Part shown: one piece after another, positions 1-12,605 of the stretch
Layout: every line of letters starts with the position of its first letter
Position numbering within the stretch: the stretch's first letter is position 1
Assembly (NCBI GenBank): GCA_003283025.1
Contig: QBYC01000002.1
Coordinates: forward strand, 1-64,000
Origin: Pelagibacteraceae bacterium AG-325-C03
GTDB lineage: Bacteria; Pseudomonadota; Alphaproteobacteria; Pelagibacterales; Pelagibacteraceae
Direction of reading: 5' to 3'
DNA: 64,000 nucleotides
The notes under the pieces: model-generated
The model's database searches: none
Seen by the model: the letters and a program-made list of their open reading frames with translations, nothing else
What the model was told of the DNA's origin: nothing
Translations under genes and position numbers: made by a program

Positions 1-1
1 A

Positions 2-961
2 ATTACTAATATCGAAATGGATTTAAGATTTGAAGCTGCCGCTGCTAACGAATTATATGAAAATACTAAACAAGATAAGGGGTTTAACGTTCCAAAGATT
101 TATTGGAATTACACAACAAAAAAAATACTTACTTTAGATAAAGTAAATGGTGTTTCAATTAGAGAACAAGTAAAATTACAAGAACAGGGTATAAACTTAA
201 AATATTTAGCAGAAAATCTAATTCAACATTTTTTAAAACAAGCTGTTAGAGATGGTTTTTTCCATGGTGATATGCATCAGGGCAATCTATTTGTAGACCC
301 AAAAGGTAATATTGTTCCTGTAGATTTTGGGATTATGGGTAGACTAGATAAAAGTAATAGAAAATTTTTAGCTGAAATTTTATATGGTTTTATACAACGT
401 AATTATGTTAAGGTTGCGGAAGTTCATTTTCAAGCTGGACTAGTTCCTCAAAATGCATCTAAAGATGAATTTGCTCAAGCATTACGCTCAGTAGGTGAAC
501 CAATTTTTGGCCAATCTATAAAAGATATTTCCGGTGGAAATTTACTTGCCCAATTATTTGAGATTACCGAAAAATTTAATATGGCTACTCAACCTCCATT
601 ATTGTTACTTCAAAAAACCATGGTTGTCGTGGAGGGAGTCGCAAGAAAATTGTACCCAGAAACTAATATTTGGGAAGTATCTAAACCAGTTTTAGAAGAT
701 TGGCTTAAAAACATAAAAAGTCCTAAATCAACAATTGATACAGCATTAAATACTTCTGCCGAAATAATAAAACGAATTCCTGATTTTCCTAGTTTGATGG
801 ATAAAGCAGAATATGCTTTAAAACTTGTAGCTGAGGGAAAATTAAATTTAGGCATAAATAACAAAAACTTGGAAATGGAACAAATGAGATTAAAAAATTT
901 TAGAAATAATGTCGTGATAAGCTTTTTTGGTATTGTAATTGTCTTCTTGTTAGTATTTTAA
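2..961 (+). CDS. ubiB: UbiB/ABC1-family kinase-like ubiquinone biosynthesis protein, 5' truncated by window edge
   Basis: Frame is open from base 2 (ITNIEMDLRFEAAAANE...); HGDMHQGNLFVDPKGNIVPVDFGIMGRL motif and C-terminal TM helix. Confidence 0.9.
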   Translation: MTNIEMDLRFEAAAANELYENTKQDKGFNVPKIYWNYTTKKILTLDKVNGVSIREQVKLQEQGINLKYLAENLIQHFLKQAVRDGFFHGDMHQGNLFVDPKGNIVPVDFGIMGRLDKSNRKFLAEILYGFIQRNYVKVAEVHFQAGLVPQNASKDEFAQALRSVGEPIFGQSIKDISGGNLLAQLFEITEKFNMATQPPLLLLQKTMVVVEGVARKLYPETNIWEVSKPVLEDWLKNIKSPKSTIDTALNTSAEIIKRIPDFPSLMDKAEYALKLVAEGKLNLGINNKNLEMEQMRLKNFRNNVVISFFGIVIVFLLVF

Positions 962-970
962 TCTAAGATA

Positions 971-2197
971 ATGACGTTAAAAAATAAAAAAATCTTAATA
1001 ATTATTGGAGGTGGGATAGCTGCCTACAAATCATTGGACTTAATTAGATTATTAAAGAAAAATGATGTGGAGATAAAAACTATCCTTACAAAAAGTGGAA
1101 AACAATTTGTTACTCCTTTGTCTATAACAACATTAACTAAGTCTAAAACATTTGAACATATATTTAATAGCGGGAAGGAGTTAGAAATAGATCACATAGC
1201 ACTTTCTAGATGGGCTGATATAATTTTAGTAATGCCAACTACTGCCAATTTTATGAGTAAATTGTCATTAGGAAAAGCTGAAGACTTAGCTACTACTGTT
1301 TTGTTAGCTGCAGACAAAGATATTATTTTAGTGCCAGCAATGAATGTCCGAATGTGGTTACATAAAGCCACTCAATCTAATCTGAAAATTCTACAAGATT
1401 TTGGGTATTTTTTTATTGGACCTGAAAAGGGTGAAATGGCATGCGGAGAGTTTGGGGAGGGTAAAATGTCAAGTCCAAGACAAGTTTTTACTTATTTAAA
1501 AAATTACTTTGATAAAAAAAATATTGTTAAAGAGAGAAATTTTAAAGCCTTAGTAACAGCAGGGCCTACAAGAGAATATATTGATCCAATACGATATATC
1601 TCTAATGAATCAAGTGGTAAACAAGGTTATGAAATTGCAAGAGCACTAAGTAAACTTGGTATAAAAACAACTTTAATAACTGGACCTGCAAAGTTAGCCA
1701 TACCTAAAGGTGTTACAGTAAAAAAAATAGTTTCAGCAGATGAAATGTTAAATGAAGTAAAAAAAACTTTGCCTGTAGATTTAGCCGTATGTACTGCAGC
1801 AGTTTCTGATTTTAAACCTTCTGAAAAGAGTAGGAATAAAATTAAAAAAGATAAATCAAACTTTAAAACAATAAATTTTATTAAAAATAATGATATCCTT
1901 GATTTTTTGGCAAAAAATAATGCAAATAGACCTCAAATAGTTGCTGGTTTTTCAGCAGAAACAAAAAGTGTAATTACAAATTCTACACAAAAAATGAAAA
2001 ATAAAAATTGTGATCTAATTTTTGCAAATGATGTTTCTAAAAAAGGAATTGGTTTTAATTCTGACTTCAATAAAGTTTCAATGATAGATCAAAAAGGTAA
2101 CATAAAAATAATACCAAAAAATAGAAAAAGTTTTATTGCAAATAAAATTGCTCAAATTTTATTAAGTAAATTAATTAATGACAGATATATTAATTAA
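971..2197 (+). CDS. coaBC: Bifunctional phosphopantothenoylcysteine decarboxylase/phosphopantothenate-cysteine ligase
   Basis: GGGIAAYKSLDLIRLLKK N-terminus, PAMNVRMW, TAGPTREYIDPIRYISNESSGKQGYE. Confidence 0.95.
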   Translation: MTLKNKKILIIIGGGIAAYKSLDLIRLLKKNDVEIKTILTKSGKQFVTPLSITTLTKSKTFEHIFNSGKELEIDHIALSRWADIILVMPTTANFMSKLSLGKAEDLATTVLLAADKDIILVPAMNVRMWLHKATQSNLKILQDFGYFFIGPEKGEMACGEFGEGKMSSPRQVFTYLKNYFDKKNIVKERNFKALVTAGPTREYIDPIRYISNESSGKQGYEIARALSKLGIKTTLITGPAKLAIPKGVTVKKIVSADEMLNEVKKTLPVDLAVCTAAVSDFKPSEKSRNKIKKDKSNFKTINFIKNNDILDFLAKNNANRPQIVAGFSAETKSVITNSTQKMKNKNCDLIFANDVSKKGIGFNSDFNKVSMIDQKGNIKIIPKNRKSFIANKIAQILLSKLINDRYIN

Positions 2198-2618
2198 AAG
2201 GTTGTCAAAGAAAGTAATTTTACCCAAATACAAAACAAAGGGTTCTTCAGGTCTAGACTTGTCAGCTAGAATAGATGAACAAATTGAAATTCTTCCTGGT
2301 AAATCAAAAATTATCCCTACAGGATTAGCTATAGCTATTCCAAATAATTTTGAAATTCAAATTAGGCCTAGGTCAGGATTAGCAGCAAAAAGTCAAATAA
2401 GTGTTTTAAATACTCCAGGGACGATCGATGCTGACTATAGAGGGGAACTTAAAGTAATATTAATCAATTTAGGTGATAAGGTTTTTATTGTTGAAAATGG
2501 CTTGCGCATCGCACAAATGGTATTATGCCCAATTATAAAAGCAACATTAAAAGAGGTTACAAAGTTAGAAACAACTGAACGTGGATCTAGCGGATTTGGC
2601 TCTACAGGAATTAAATAG
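2178..2618 (+). CDS. dut: dUTP diphosphatase
   Basis: GSSGLDLSA, RPRSGLAAK, GTIDADYRGE, RGSSGFGSTG motifs; overlaps coaBC end by 20 nt. Confidence 0.97.
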   Translation: MTDILIKRLSKKVILPKYKTKGSSGLDLSARIDEQIEILPGKSKIIPTGLAIAIPNNFEIQIRPRSGLAAKSQISVLNTPGTIDADYRGELKVILINLGDKVFIVENGLRIAQMVLCPIIKATLKEVTKLETTERGSSGFGSTGIK

Positions 2619-2621
2619 TCA

Positions 2622-3371
2622 ATGGCAATTAATCTTAAAGAGTTTCAAAGATTTGAAAAACAAATTATTTTAAAAAAAGTTGGTATATCTGGTCAAAAAA
2701 AAATTATAAAAACAAAAATATTAATTATAGGGATTGGAGGATTAGGTTGCCCATTGCTATCATACTTAGCTTCTTCTGGAGTTAATAATATTGGAATTGT
2801 AGATCATGATAAAATAGAGCTAGGGAATTTGAATAGACAAATTTTATTTGATACTAACGATCTCGGTAAATATAAAGTTTATCAAGCTAGAAAAAAAATT
2901 AAAAAATTTTATAAACAAATAAAGATAAAAACATTTAAAATTAAAATTTCTAAATCAAATATTAAATCAATTTTAGAAAAATATAATATCATTTGCGATG
3001 GAACAGATAATTTCAACACTAGATTGTTAATCAATGATTATTGTAAAAAAAATAAGAAAATTTTAATCTCAGCAGCAATAAGTAAGTTTTATGGACATCT
3101 ATTTAAATTTAACTTTAAAAAAAAAGGACCTTGTTTTAGGTGTTTTATGCCACAACAGCCTTTGCGAGAGATGAATTGCGATGTAGAAGGAATATTTCCA
3201 CCTGTAGCTGGTGTATTAGGTTCCTTACAAGCAAATGAAGTTTTAAAAACTATTTTAAATCTTAAAGATGATCTTAATGGTAATATCTTAATTTTTGACT
3301 CTCTAAAAATGACTATAAGAAGATCAAAAATACAAATTAATCCAATATGTGAAAATGTATGCAAAAATTAA
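2622..3371 (+). CDS. ThiF/MoeB/HesA-family adenylyltransferase
   Basis: IGIGGLGCPLLSYLASSGV nucleotide-binding motif, DGTDNFNTR, CFRC motif. Confidence 0.9.
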   Translation: MAINLKEFQRFEKQIILKKVGISGQKKIIKTKILIIGIGGLGCPLLSYLASSGVNNIGIVDHDKIELGNLNRQILFDTNDLGKYKVYQARKKIKKFYKQIKIKTFKIKISKSNIKSILEKYNIICDGTDNFNTRLLINDYCKKNKKILISAAISKFYGHLFKFNFKKKGPCFRCFMPQQPLREMNCDVEGIFPPVAGVLGSLQANEVLKTILNLKDDLNGNILIFDSLKMTIRRSKIQINPICENVCKN

Positions 3372-3802
3372 TTTTTTTTTTAATAACCTTTTTTTACTTC
3401 GAAAACTTATTATCTCAAGAAGAATATTTTTTAACTTTAAGAAATGAAAAAGTAAATTTACGGCAAGGACCTTCATTTGATTATCAAGTTAAAATATTTT
3501 ACAAAAAGAAGTTTCTTCCAGTGCTAATACAGGATAGTTCTAATAACTTTAGAAAAGTGAGAGATCACGAAAATAATTCTGGATGGATACATATTTCTCA
3601 ATTATCAAAAAAAAAGGCTGCAATAGTTATTAATGATGAACTGATTATGTTCAATGGTTCAACTATATATTCTAATCCTATCGCCTTGCTCAAAAGAGGG
3701 AGGTTAGTTAAAATAAAGAAATGTAAAAAAAACTGGTGCAAGGCCGTATCTGGAAATTTTAAAGGCTGGATTAAAAAAGAAGGTTTATGGGGATTACTAT
3801 AA
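3359..3802 (+). CDS. SH3-domain (bacterial SH3) secreted protein
   Basis: Signal-peptide-like N-terminus; VNLRQGPSFDYQV ... GWIHISQL and GWIKKEGLWG SH3b repeats. Confidence 0.8.
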   Translation: MQKLIFFLITFFYFENLLSQEEYFLTLRNEKVNLRQGPSFDYQVKIFYKKKFLPVLIQDSSNNFRKVRDHENNSGWIHISQLSKKKAAIVINDELIMFNGSTIYSNPIALLKRGRLVKIKKCKKNWCKAVSGNFKGWIKKEGLWGLL

Positions 3803-3804
3803 AT

Positions 3805-4047
3805 TTAGTTTTTATATTTCGCTATCCAAATTTTATCCAAAACAAAGTACCATATTGAATTTGCTAATGGCTCAACAATTGCATCCGTAAGAGCAATCGC
3901 AAAGGAAACATCTGCAACCATCATTAAAACGGTTATAGCGATTGCAAAATGACCTATTGTATAAATTATTGTTCTTAATACAGATCCTTTGTTATTTATA
4001 TATATATTTTTGGTTGCTGAGAGTATTCCTTGTGTAAATTCTGTCAT
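3805..4047 (-). CDS. DUF2061-like small membrane protein
   Basis: 80 aa with hydrophobic segments, RTIIYTIGHFAIAITVLMMV...EPLANSIWYFVLDKIW. Confidence 0.65.
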   Translation of the reverse strand: MTEFTQGILSATKNIYINNKGSVLRTIIYTIGHFAIAITVLMMVADVSFAIALTDAIVEPLANSIWYFVLDKIWIAKYKN

Positions 4048-4668
4048 TTAATTGAATGGACTTTTTAGAACGCATGCAACAAGATGTATTCTATTTTGTT
4101 CACCTCCATTGAAAAAGTTATGATATTTTGTATTATTAGTGATTGTTACTGTCCCGTCTGCAGGCATATGTTTACTTACGTCCTCAATAACCATCCTACA
4201 CCCCTTGTTAGTAATAATCGGAATATGAAGTCTAGCTTCAGGATCTCTATGCCAACTCAAGGTAGACCTAGGTTCTTTTAAAAGTATTCTTACCCTACCT
4301 AATTTAAAATTTTTCTTTAAAATATCAAAAACTTCCTCAAAGTATGTACCTTTAAATTCTGGAAGCAACTCTGTATATTTTGACTCTTCTATTGGTTTAT
4401 CTCTCATGGCTTCTTTGCCAGTTTCATCCGGTATTGTCCAATAAGTGCCCCTGACATTGTGCCCCTTTATAGATGACTTGTCACCAGGTATTTGATTTAA
4501 TGGTATAGCAGCAAAATTTTTAATCCCTAATGAGTCAAATTTTTTTTTCTTTAAAATTTTCTCCAAGTCAAATCTTAATTTATTAATATCAAATTTAAGA
4601 TGTGGAACTTTGTAAAAATCGCTAGAAGTTTTTTTACTTATATTTACAACTGTTTCCATTGTAGCCAC
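4048..4668 (-). CDS. Aspartyl/asparaginyl beta-hydroxylase-like 2OG-Fe(II) oxygenase
   Basis: LSWHRDPEARLHIPIITNKG...KYHNFFNGGEQNRIHLVACV, consistent with HxD...H double-stranded beta-helix oxygenases. Confidence 0.7.
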   Translation of the reverse strand: MATMETVVNISKKTSSDFYKVPHLKFDINKLRFDLEKILKKKKFDSLGIKNFAAIPLNQIPGDKSSIKGHNVRGTYWTIPDETGKEAMRDKPIEESKYTELLPEFKGTYFEEVFDILKKNFKLGRVRILLKEPRSTLSWHRDPEARLHIPIITNKGCRMVIEDVSKHMPADGTVTITNNTKYHNFFNGGEQNRIHLVACVLKSPFN

Positions 4669-4680
4669 ACTTTTTTCATA

Positions 4681-6886
<2,206 letters not shown>

Positions 6887-6908
6887 GTAAATATCAAGTG
6901 ACAAACTG

Positions 6909-7316
6909 TCAATTTTTTAAATTTATAAATACCTCTACGTTTTTGATTTTCTTACCATTTGGTGCTTTTGGAATTTTTTGGATAACTATCTCTTTAGCGT
7001 CTATGTCAATTAATTCAGAAGTTTCATTGTCATAAAAATGATGATGATTGATAATGTTTGTATCAAAATAAGTTTTTTTTCCTCTGACGTCTACTTCATT
7101 TAAATGCCCTGCGTTTTTAAAAGCGTGTACAGTATTATAAATTGTAGCTAGAGCAAATTTAAATGTGGTTTTTTTTTCTAAAAGCTTATTTAAACTTTCA
7201 ACTGTAAAATGAAATGTTTTGTCTCTTTCAAATAAAAATTTGGCAATTTCTACTCTTTGTTTGGTTGGTCTTAAACCTGATGATCGTAATTTCTTAAAAA
7301 TGTCTATTTTTTTCAC
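6909..7316 (-). CDS. irr: Fur-family transcriptional regulator, Irr-like
   Basis: LRPTKQRVEIAKFLF, ALATIYNTVHAF, KTYFDTNIINHHHF (Irr-like HHH motif); located next to fabA as irr is in Rhizobiales. Confidence 0.75.
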   Translation of the reverse strand: MKKIDIFKKLRSSGLRPTKQRVEIAKFLFERDKTFHFTVESLNKLLEKKTTFKFALATIYNTVHAFKNAGHLNEVDVRGKKTYFDTNIINHHHFYDNETSELIDIDAKEIVIQKIPKAPNGKKIKNVEVFINLKN

Positions 7317-7334
7317 TTTTTTTAATGTTTTTAT

Positions 7335-7355
7335 CTAGTTTATAATTATTCTAAA
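7335..7355. promoter_or_regulatory. Fur-family operator candidate upstream of the irr-like gene
   Basis: Exact 21-bp copy of the katG-proximal site. Confidence 0.7.
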
Positions 7356-7406
7356 CACAAATATATATGAAACTTTTGCTAAATCAAGTAAAACAGTTTC
7401 TAAATC

Positions 7407-7910
7407 ATGCAAAAAAACAATTACAACTACGATGATCTTATTTCATGTGGAAAGGGGAAATTGTTCGGCGAAGGAAATGCTAAACTTCCATTACCTCCAA
7501 TGCTAATGTTTGATAGGATTACTGAAATTAATCAGAATTCTGGAGAATTCAAAAAAGGGTTTATAAAAGCAGAGCTTGATATCAAAGAAAATTTATGGTT
7601 TTTTGATTGCCATTTTCAAAAAGATCCAGTTATGCCAGGTTGTCTTGGATTAGACGCTATGTGGCAATTAGTTGGATTTTATCTGGGATGGATTGGCGAG
7701 CCAGGAAAAGGAAGAGCTTTAGGAGTTAATTCTGTTAAATTCACAGGAGAGGTTTTAAAAAATATAAAAATAGCGACTTATGAAATTAATATGAAAAGGA
7801 TACTTAAAAAAAAGGGTACTTCAGTGGGATTAGCTAATGGATCATTAAGTGCAGATGGCAAAATTATCTATCTTGCTGAAAACTTAAAAGTCGGATTATT
7901 TAAATCATGA
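7407..7910 (+). CDS. fabA: 3-hydroxydecanoyl-ACP dehydratase/isomerase
   Basis: [31 protein letters not shown]. Confidence 0.97.
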   Translation: MQKNNYNYDDLISCGKGKLFGEGNAKLPLPPMLMFDRITEINQNSGEFKKGFIKAELDIKENLWFFDCHFQKDPVMPGCLGLDAMWQLVGFYLGWIGEPGKGRALGVNSVKFTGEVLKNIKIATYEINMKRILKKKGTSVGLANGSLSADGKIIYLAENLKVGLFKS

Positions 7911-9118
7911 GAAGGGTAGTAATTACAGGTTTAGGAATAGTCTCTTGTCTTGGAAATAATCGAGAAGAAGTTCATCAATCGTTGTTAAACTCAAAATCTG
8001 GAATTTCTTATACAGAAGAATATAAAGAACATAATCTTAAATGCCATGTTCACGGAAAACCTAACATAAAACTTGAGAATCATATTGATAGAAAAACAAT
8101 AAGATTCATGGGATCAGGTTCTGCTTACAACTATATAGCAATGAAAGAAGCAATCGAAGACTCTGGATTAGAGGAAAATGAAGTTAGTAATTTTAAAACA
8201 GGAATTGTTATGGGTTCAGGTGGTCCATCAATTGAAAATGTGATTCTTGCTGCTGATAAAACTAGAGCTAAGACTCCAAAATTAATGGGTCCATTTATTG
8301 TACCAAGAACGATGGGGAGTACGGCATCTGCCACACTAGCGGTTCCATTTAAGATTAAAGGTACTAATTATACAATGAGTTCGGCTTGTTCAACAAGTGG
8401 ACATTGTATAGGAAATTCGATGGAACTAATTCAAATGGGTAAGCAAGATATTGTATTTGCAGGCGGTAGTGAAGAAGTTCACTGGGCTATGACTGCAATG
8501 TTTGATGCTATGACTGCTTTATCATCAAAATATAATAATACCCCCAAGACTGCATCAAGAGCTTACGATAAAACTAGAGATGGTTTTGTGATAGCAGGTG
8601 GGGGTGGAGTGTTAGTGCTTGAAGAATATGAACATGCTAAAGCAAGAGGGGCTAAAATATACGCAGAATTAACTGGTTATGGAGCAACCTCAGATGGATA
8701 TGATATGGTGGCTCCATCAGGTGAGGGAGCTGTGCGTTGTATGAAAATGGCCATGGCAACATCTAAAAATAAAATTGATTATATAAATACTCATGGAACT
8801 TCTACTCCAGTTGGAGATATCACCGAGTTAAATGCAATTAAAAATACCTTTGGAGATGATATTCCAAAAATTAGTTCAACTAAATCGCTATCAGGACATC
8901 CTTTAGGAGCTGCGTCGGTCCATGAAGCGATCTACTGCTTGATAATGATGAAAAATAATTTCATAGCAGGCTCTGCTAATATAAATGAAATGGATGAAGA
9001 GGCTAAAAAGTTTCCTATAGTTACTAAAACTGAAAAAGGAGCTTCTCTTAATGCAGTAATGTCTAATAGTTTTGGGTTTGGAGGAACTAACGCATCACTA
9101 ATTTTTGAAAAGGTGTAA
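7907..9118 (+). CDS. fabB: Beta-ketoacyl-ACP synthase I
   Basis: [13 protein letters not shown] active site, [23 protein letters not shown]. Confidence 0.95.
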   Translation: MRRVVITGLGIVSCLGNNREEVHQSLLNSKSGISYTEEYKEHNLKCHVHGKPNIKLENHIDRKTIRFMGSGSAYNYIAMKEAIEDSGLEENEVSNFKTGIVMGSGGPSIENVILAADKTRAKTPKLMGPFIVPRTMGSTASATLAVPFKIKGTNYTMSSACSTSGHCIGNSMELIQMGKQDIVFAGGSEEVHWAMTAMFDAMTALSSKYNNTPKTASRAYDKTRDGFVIAGGGGVLVLEEYEHAKARGAKIYAELTGYGATSDGYDMVAPSGEGAVRCMKMAMATSKNKIDYINTHGTSTPVGDITELNAIKNTFGDDIPKISSTKSLSGHPLGAASVHEAIYCLIMMKNNFIAGSANINEMDEEAKKFPIVTKTEKGASLNAVMSNSFGFGGTNASLIFEKV

Positions 9119-9120
9119 TC

Positions 9121-9906
9121 ATGAACTTGATGAAAGGCAAAAAAGGATTGGTGATGGGAGTTGCTAATGAAAGATCTATTGCTTGGGGTATTTCACAAAA
9201 GCTTGCAGAAGCTGGTGCTGAGCTTGCATTTACTTATTTAGGAGACGCTTTAAAAAAAAGAGTTATTCCACTAGCTGAAAAATTAAATTCGAAACTTACT
9301 TTTAGTTGTGATGTTGAGAAGCAAGAGGAAATTAAAAAACTTTTTGAGGATATAAAAACTAAATGGGAGGAAATTGATTTTGTTGTCCATGCAGTAGCTT
9401 TTTCCGACAAATCTGAATTATCTGGAGAGTACTTAAACACAACAAGAGAAAATTTTCTACGAAGCATGATGATATCATGTTTTTCATTCACAGAAGTATC
9501 TAAGGAAGCATCAAAAATAATGAATGAAGGTGGCAGTTTACTAACTCTTACTTATGAATCTTCTAAAGCCATACCAAATTATAATGTTATGGGTGTATGC
9601 AAGTCAGCTTTGGAATCTAGTGTAAAATATCTAGCAAGAGATTTAGGTCAAAAGAAGATAAGAGTAAATGCAATCAGTGCTGGACCAATCAAAACCTTGG
9701 CTGCTTCTGCAATAGGTGATGCAAAATTTTTATATAAGTGGAACGAAGATCACTCATTTTTAAAAAGAAATGTTGATATTCATGACGTTGGAAATTCAGC
9801 GTTATATTTATTAAGTAACTTAGCAGCAGGTGTAACTGGTGAGATACATTACGTGGATGCTGGATACAATAAAGTGGGTATGCCTGATCCAAAAAATATA
9901 TCTTAA
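9121..9906 (+). CDS. fabI: Enoyl-ACP reductase (NADH)
   Basis: [35 protein letters not shown]. Confidence 0.96.
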   Translation: MNLMKGKKGLVMGVANERSIAWGISQKLAEAGAELAFTYLGDALKKRVIPLAEKLNSKLTFSCDVEKQEEIKKLFEDIKTKWEEIDFVVHAVAFSDKSELSGEYLNTTRENFLRSMMISCFSFTEVSKEASKIMNEGGSLLTLTYESSKAIPNYNVMGVCKSALESSVKYLARDLGQKKIRVNAISAGPIKTLAASAIGDAKFLYKWNEDHSFLKRNVDIHDVGNSALYLLSNLAAGVTGEIHYVDAGYNKVGMPDPKNIS

Positions 9907-11975
9907 GCAGAAGCTTGTTTCATTGATAATTTAACTTTTCCTCTATCAAATCCGACAACTTTTACAGAAACTTCGTCGCCCTCTTTCACTACATCACCGA
10001 CTTTAGCAACTCTCTTATCGGCCAACTCAGAAATATGTACTAACCCATCTTGTTTCCCTAAGAAATTAACAAATGCTCCAAATTCCATAATTTTAACTAC
10101 TTTACCTTTGTAAACTTTTCCCATTTCAGGTTTAGCAATCAAGCTTTTTATAAATTCAATCGCTTTATTTCTTGAGGACTCATCTGGGGCTGCAACTGTT
10201 ACTTCGCCTGTATCTTTAACATCTACTTTGGCTCCCGACGATTCGACTATTTCTCTAATTGTAGCTCCACCTTTGCCTATGACTGTTGCAATATCTTTCT
10301 TATCCACTTTTATTGTTTCCATTTTAGGCGTATGTTTTGAAAATTCTTTCCTAGAGGATTTAAGAGCTTTATTCATTTCTCCAAGAATATATTCTCTACC
10401 GCCTTTAGCTTGACCTAAGGCTTTTTCCATAATTTCAAATGTTATACCCGTAATTTTAATATCCATCTGAAGTGATGTTATGCCATTTTTTGTTCCTGCT
10501 ACTTTGAAGTCCATATCTCCTAAATGATCCTCATCACCTAGAATATCTGAAAGAACGGAGAAATCATCGCCTTCTTTTATCAGTCCCATTGCAATCCCTG
10601 CTACCGGTTCTTTAATTGGAACACCAGCATCCATTAATGACAATGAAGTTCCACAAACTGTTGCCATAGATGAGGAGCCATTAGACTCTGTTATTTCTGA
10701 AACCACTCTCAATGTATAAGGAAAGTTTTCTTTTAATGGTAAAGATGAGTTGATTGCTCTCCAAGCTAATTTGCCATGTCCAATCTCTCTTCTTCCAGTT
10801 CCTATTCTTCCGCATTCGCCTACTGAAAAAGGTGGAAAGTTATAATGCAACATGAAATTCGATCTTTGCATTCCCTCAAGACTTTCTAATCTTTGTTCAT
10901 CGTCAGACATACCTAATGTTGTGACTACTAAGGCTTGTGTCTCTCCTCTTGTAAAAAGAGCAGAACCGTGTGTTCTAGGTAAAACTCCTACTTCGCATTT
11001 TATTTGTCTAACGTCAGCTAAACCTCTACCGTCAATTCTTTTCTTATCTTTTAGTATCGCAGTCCTAACAATATCTTTTTCTAAAGATTTAAGTTGTGCC
11101 ATAGCTTGATTTTCAGTAATAGTCTCATCTTCAGCAAACATTTCTTTACATTGATCTTCTATTTCTGCAATAGCTATAGATCTTTTTTTCTTATCTATTT
11201 CTTTGAATGCACTTCTTAATCCAGTTTCTAATCTATCTGCAATTTGTTTTTTAACGTTAGAATGATCAACATCTTCTACTTCCCATTTAGGCTTACAAGC
11301 TTTTTTTGCAAGTTTTTCAATAGTTTCAATAATTGGAATAAACTTTTCATGTCCAAATTTAACTGCATCAAGCATAATTTTTTCTGTCAACCCGGATGTT
11401 TCGGATTCTACCATCAGAACTGCATCTTTTGTACCTGCCACAACTAGATCTAATTCTGAGTCTTTTAGTTCTTCAATTGAAGGATTTAATAAATATTTTC
11501 CATCTTTATAACCAACTCTACTTGCTGCGATTGGTCCTTGAAAAGGTAGACCAGATATTGATAAAGCAGCTGAAGATGCAATTATGGACAAAATATCGGG
11601 TTGGTTCTCTCCATCATAAGATAAAACTGTTGGAAGTAATTGCACTTCATTCAAAAAGCTTGAGGGAAATAAAGGTCTTATGGGTCTGTCTATTAACCTT
11701 GAAATTAAAGTTTCAGCTTCGGTAGGTCTCGCCTCTCTTTTAAAATATCCCCCTGGAATTTTTCCAGCAGCATAAAACTTTTCTTGATAATTTACAGACA
11801 GAGGAAAATAATCTTGCCCGTCTTTTAATTTTTTTGCTCCAACTGCCGTTGCTATTACAACCGTTTCACCGAGACTTGCTATAATTGCTCCGTCTGCTTG
11901 ACGAGCTAATTTTCCTGTCTCTAAAGTTAATTTTTTTCCATTAACTTCTAATTCTTCTTTATGTATTTTAAACAT
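9903..11975 (-). CDS. pnp: Polynucleotide phosphorylase
   Basis: [22 protein letters not shown] ([11 protein letters not shown]) and S1 C-terminal domains. Confidence 0.98.
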   Translation of the reverse strand: MFKIHKEELEVNGKKLTLETGKLARQADGAIIASLGETVVIATAVGAKKLKDGQDYFPLSVNYQEKFYAAGKIPGGYFKREARPTEAETLISRLIDRPIRPLFPSSFLNEVQLLPTVLSYDGENQPDILSIIASSAALSISGLPFQGPIAASRVGYKDGKYLLNPSIEELKDSELDLVVAGTKDAVLMVESETSGLTEKIMLDAVKFGHEKFIPIIETIEKLAKKACKPKWEVEDVDHSNVKKQIADRLETGLRSAFKEIDKKKRSIAIAEIEDQCKEMFAEDETITENQAMAQLKSLEKDIVRTAILKDKKRIDGRGLADVRQIKCEVGVLPRTHGSALFTRGETQALVVTTLGMSDDEQRLESLEGMQRSNFMLHYNFPPFSVGECGRIGTGRREIGHGKLAWRAINSSLPLKENFPYTLRVVSEITESNGSSSMATVCGTSLSLMDAGVPIKEPVAGIAMGLIKEGDDFSVLSDILGDEDHLGDMDFKVAGTKNGITSLQMDIKITGITFEIMEKALGQAKGGREYILGEMNKALKSSRKEFSKHTPKMETIKVDKKDIATVIGKGGATIREIVESSGAKVDVKDTGEVTVAAPDESSRNKAIEFIKSLIAKPEMGKVYKGKVVKIMEFGAFVNFLGKQDGLVHISELADKRVAKVGDVVKEGDEVSVKVVGFDRGKVKLSMKQASA

Positions 11976-12235
11976 TATTTCCTTAAATTTAATTGTTTGA
12001 TTACCCTTTGATAGGACTCAACATTTTTATTTTTAAGGTAATTAAGAAGTTTTTTTCTTTTATTTACTGATTTAGTCAAACCTATTGTTGAGTGTTTATC
12101 TTTTTTAAAAACTTTAAAATGTTCTGATAATTTTTCTATTTTATTTGTAAGCAATCCTATTTGTACTTCTGTCGAGCCAACATCTTTTTCATGTATGGCT
12201 AGAGATTTAATTGTATCTTTTTTTTTCTTTATCAT
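11975..12235 (-). CDS. rpsO: 30S ribosomal protein S15
   Basis: [16 protein letters not shown]...LNYLKNKN. Confidence 0.96.
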   Translation of the reverse strand: MIKKKKDTIKSLAIHEKDVGSTEVQIGLLTNKIEKLSEHFKVFKKDKHSTIGLTKSVNKRKKLLNYLKNKNVESYQRVIKQLNLRK

Positions 12236-12605
12236 TTTCTTTAATCTTCTTTATTATTTTTTCAATCTTTTCAGCATATTCAAATGAGTTATCTTCTACA
12301 AAAATGAGTTTAGGAAGAAACTTAATATCTAGCCTTTTAGACAGGGCTTTTCTAACAAGATGTGAGTATTCCGTCAAGATTTTTACGGTTCCCTTGGTGT
12401 CTGTGCCTCCCAAGGGAATAATATATACCCTAGCTGTTTTTAGATCAGGCGTCATTCTAACTTCAGTTACTGTAATTAATTTAGAGTTCATAGAAGGTAT
12501 TTTGGCTTCATTTCTAATAAATAACTCACCTAAATTTTGTTTTACTAATTCACCAACTCTTAATTGTCTCTGACTAAATGGTCTTTGTGATGGTTGATTT
12601 CCCAC
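12207..12605 (-). CDS. rbfA: Ribosome-binding factor A
   Basis: RQLRVGELVKQNLGELF...VTEVRMTPDLKTARVYI. Confidence 0.93.
   Translation of the reverse strand: MGNQPSQRPFSQRQLRVGELVKQNLGELFIRNEAKIPSMNSKLITVTEVRMTPDLKTARVYIIPLGGTDTKGTVKILTEYSHLVRKALSKRLDIKFLPKLIFVEDNSFEYAEKIEKIIKKIKENDKEKKRYN

Noticed and set aside
610-864. Antisense ORF in the track (84 aa), overlapping ubiB
   Set aside because: Fully antisense to a confident CDS; no recognisable domain. Same reasoning for the other embedded track ORFs, e.g. 3089-3364 -, 4084-4281 +, 8131-8334 -, 9234-9491 -, 10852-11109 +, 11396-11725 +, 14190-14591 +, 15007-15321 +, 35510-35833 -, 56694-56951 - and 60527-60820 +
12395-12420. Intrinsic terminator in rbfA
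   Set aside because: The inverted repeat is not followed by a T-run on the coding strand, so it is reported only as a possible structured element
12211-12573. 120-aa plus-strand ORF opposite rbfA
   Set aside because: Antisense to rbfA; low-complexity Phe/Ser/Ile-rich translation typical of reversed Lys/Glu-rich AT coding DNA
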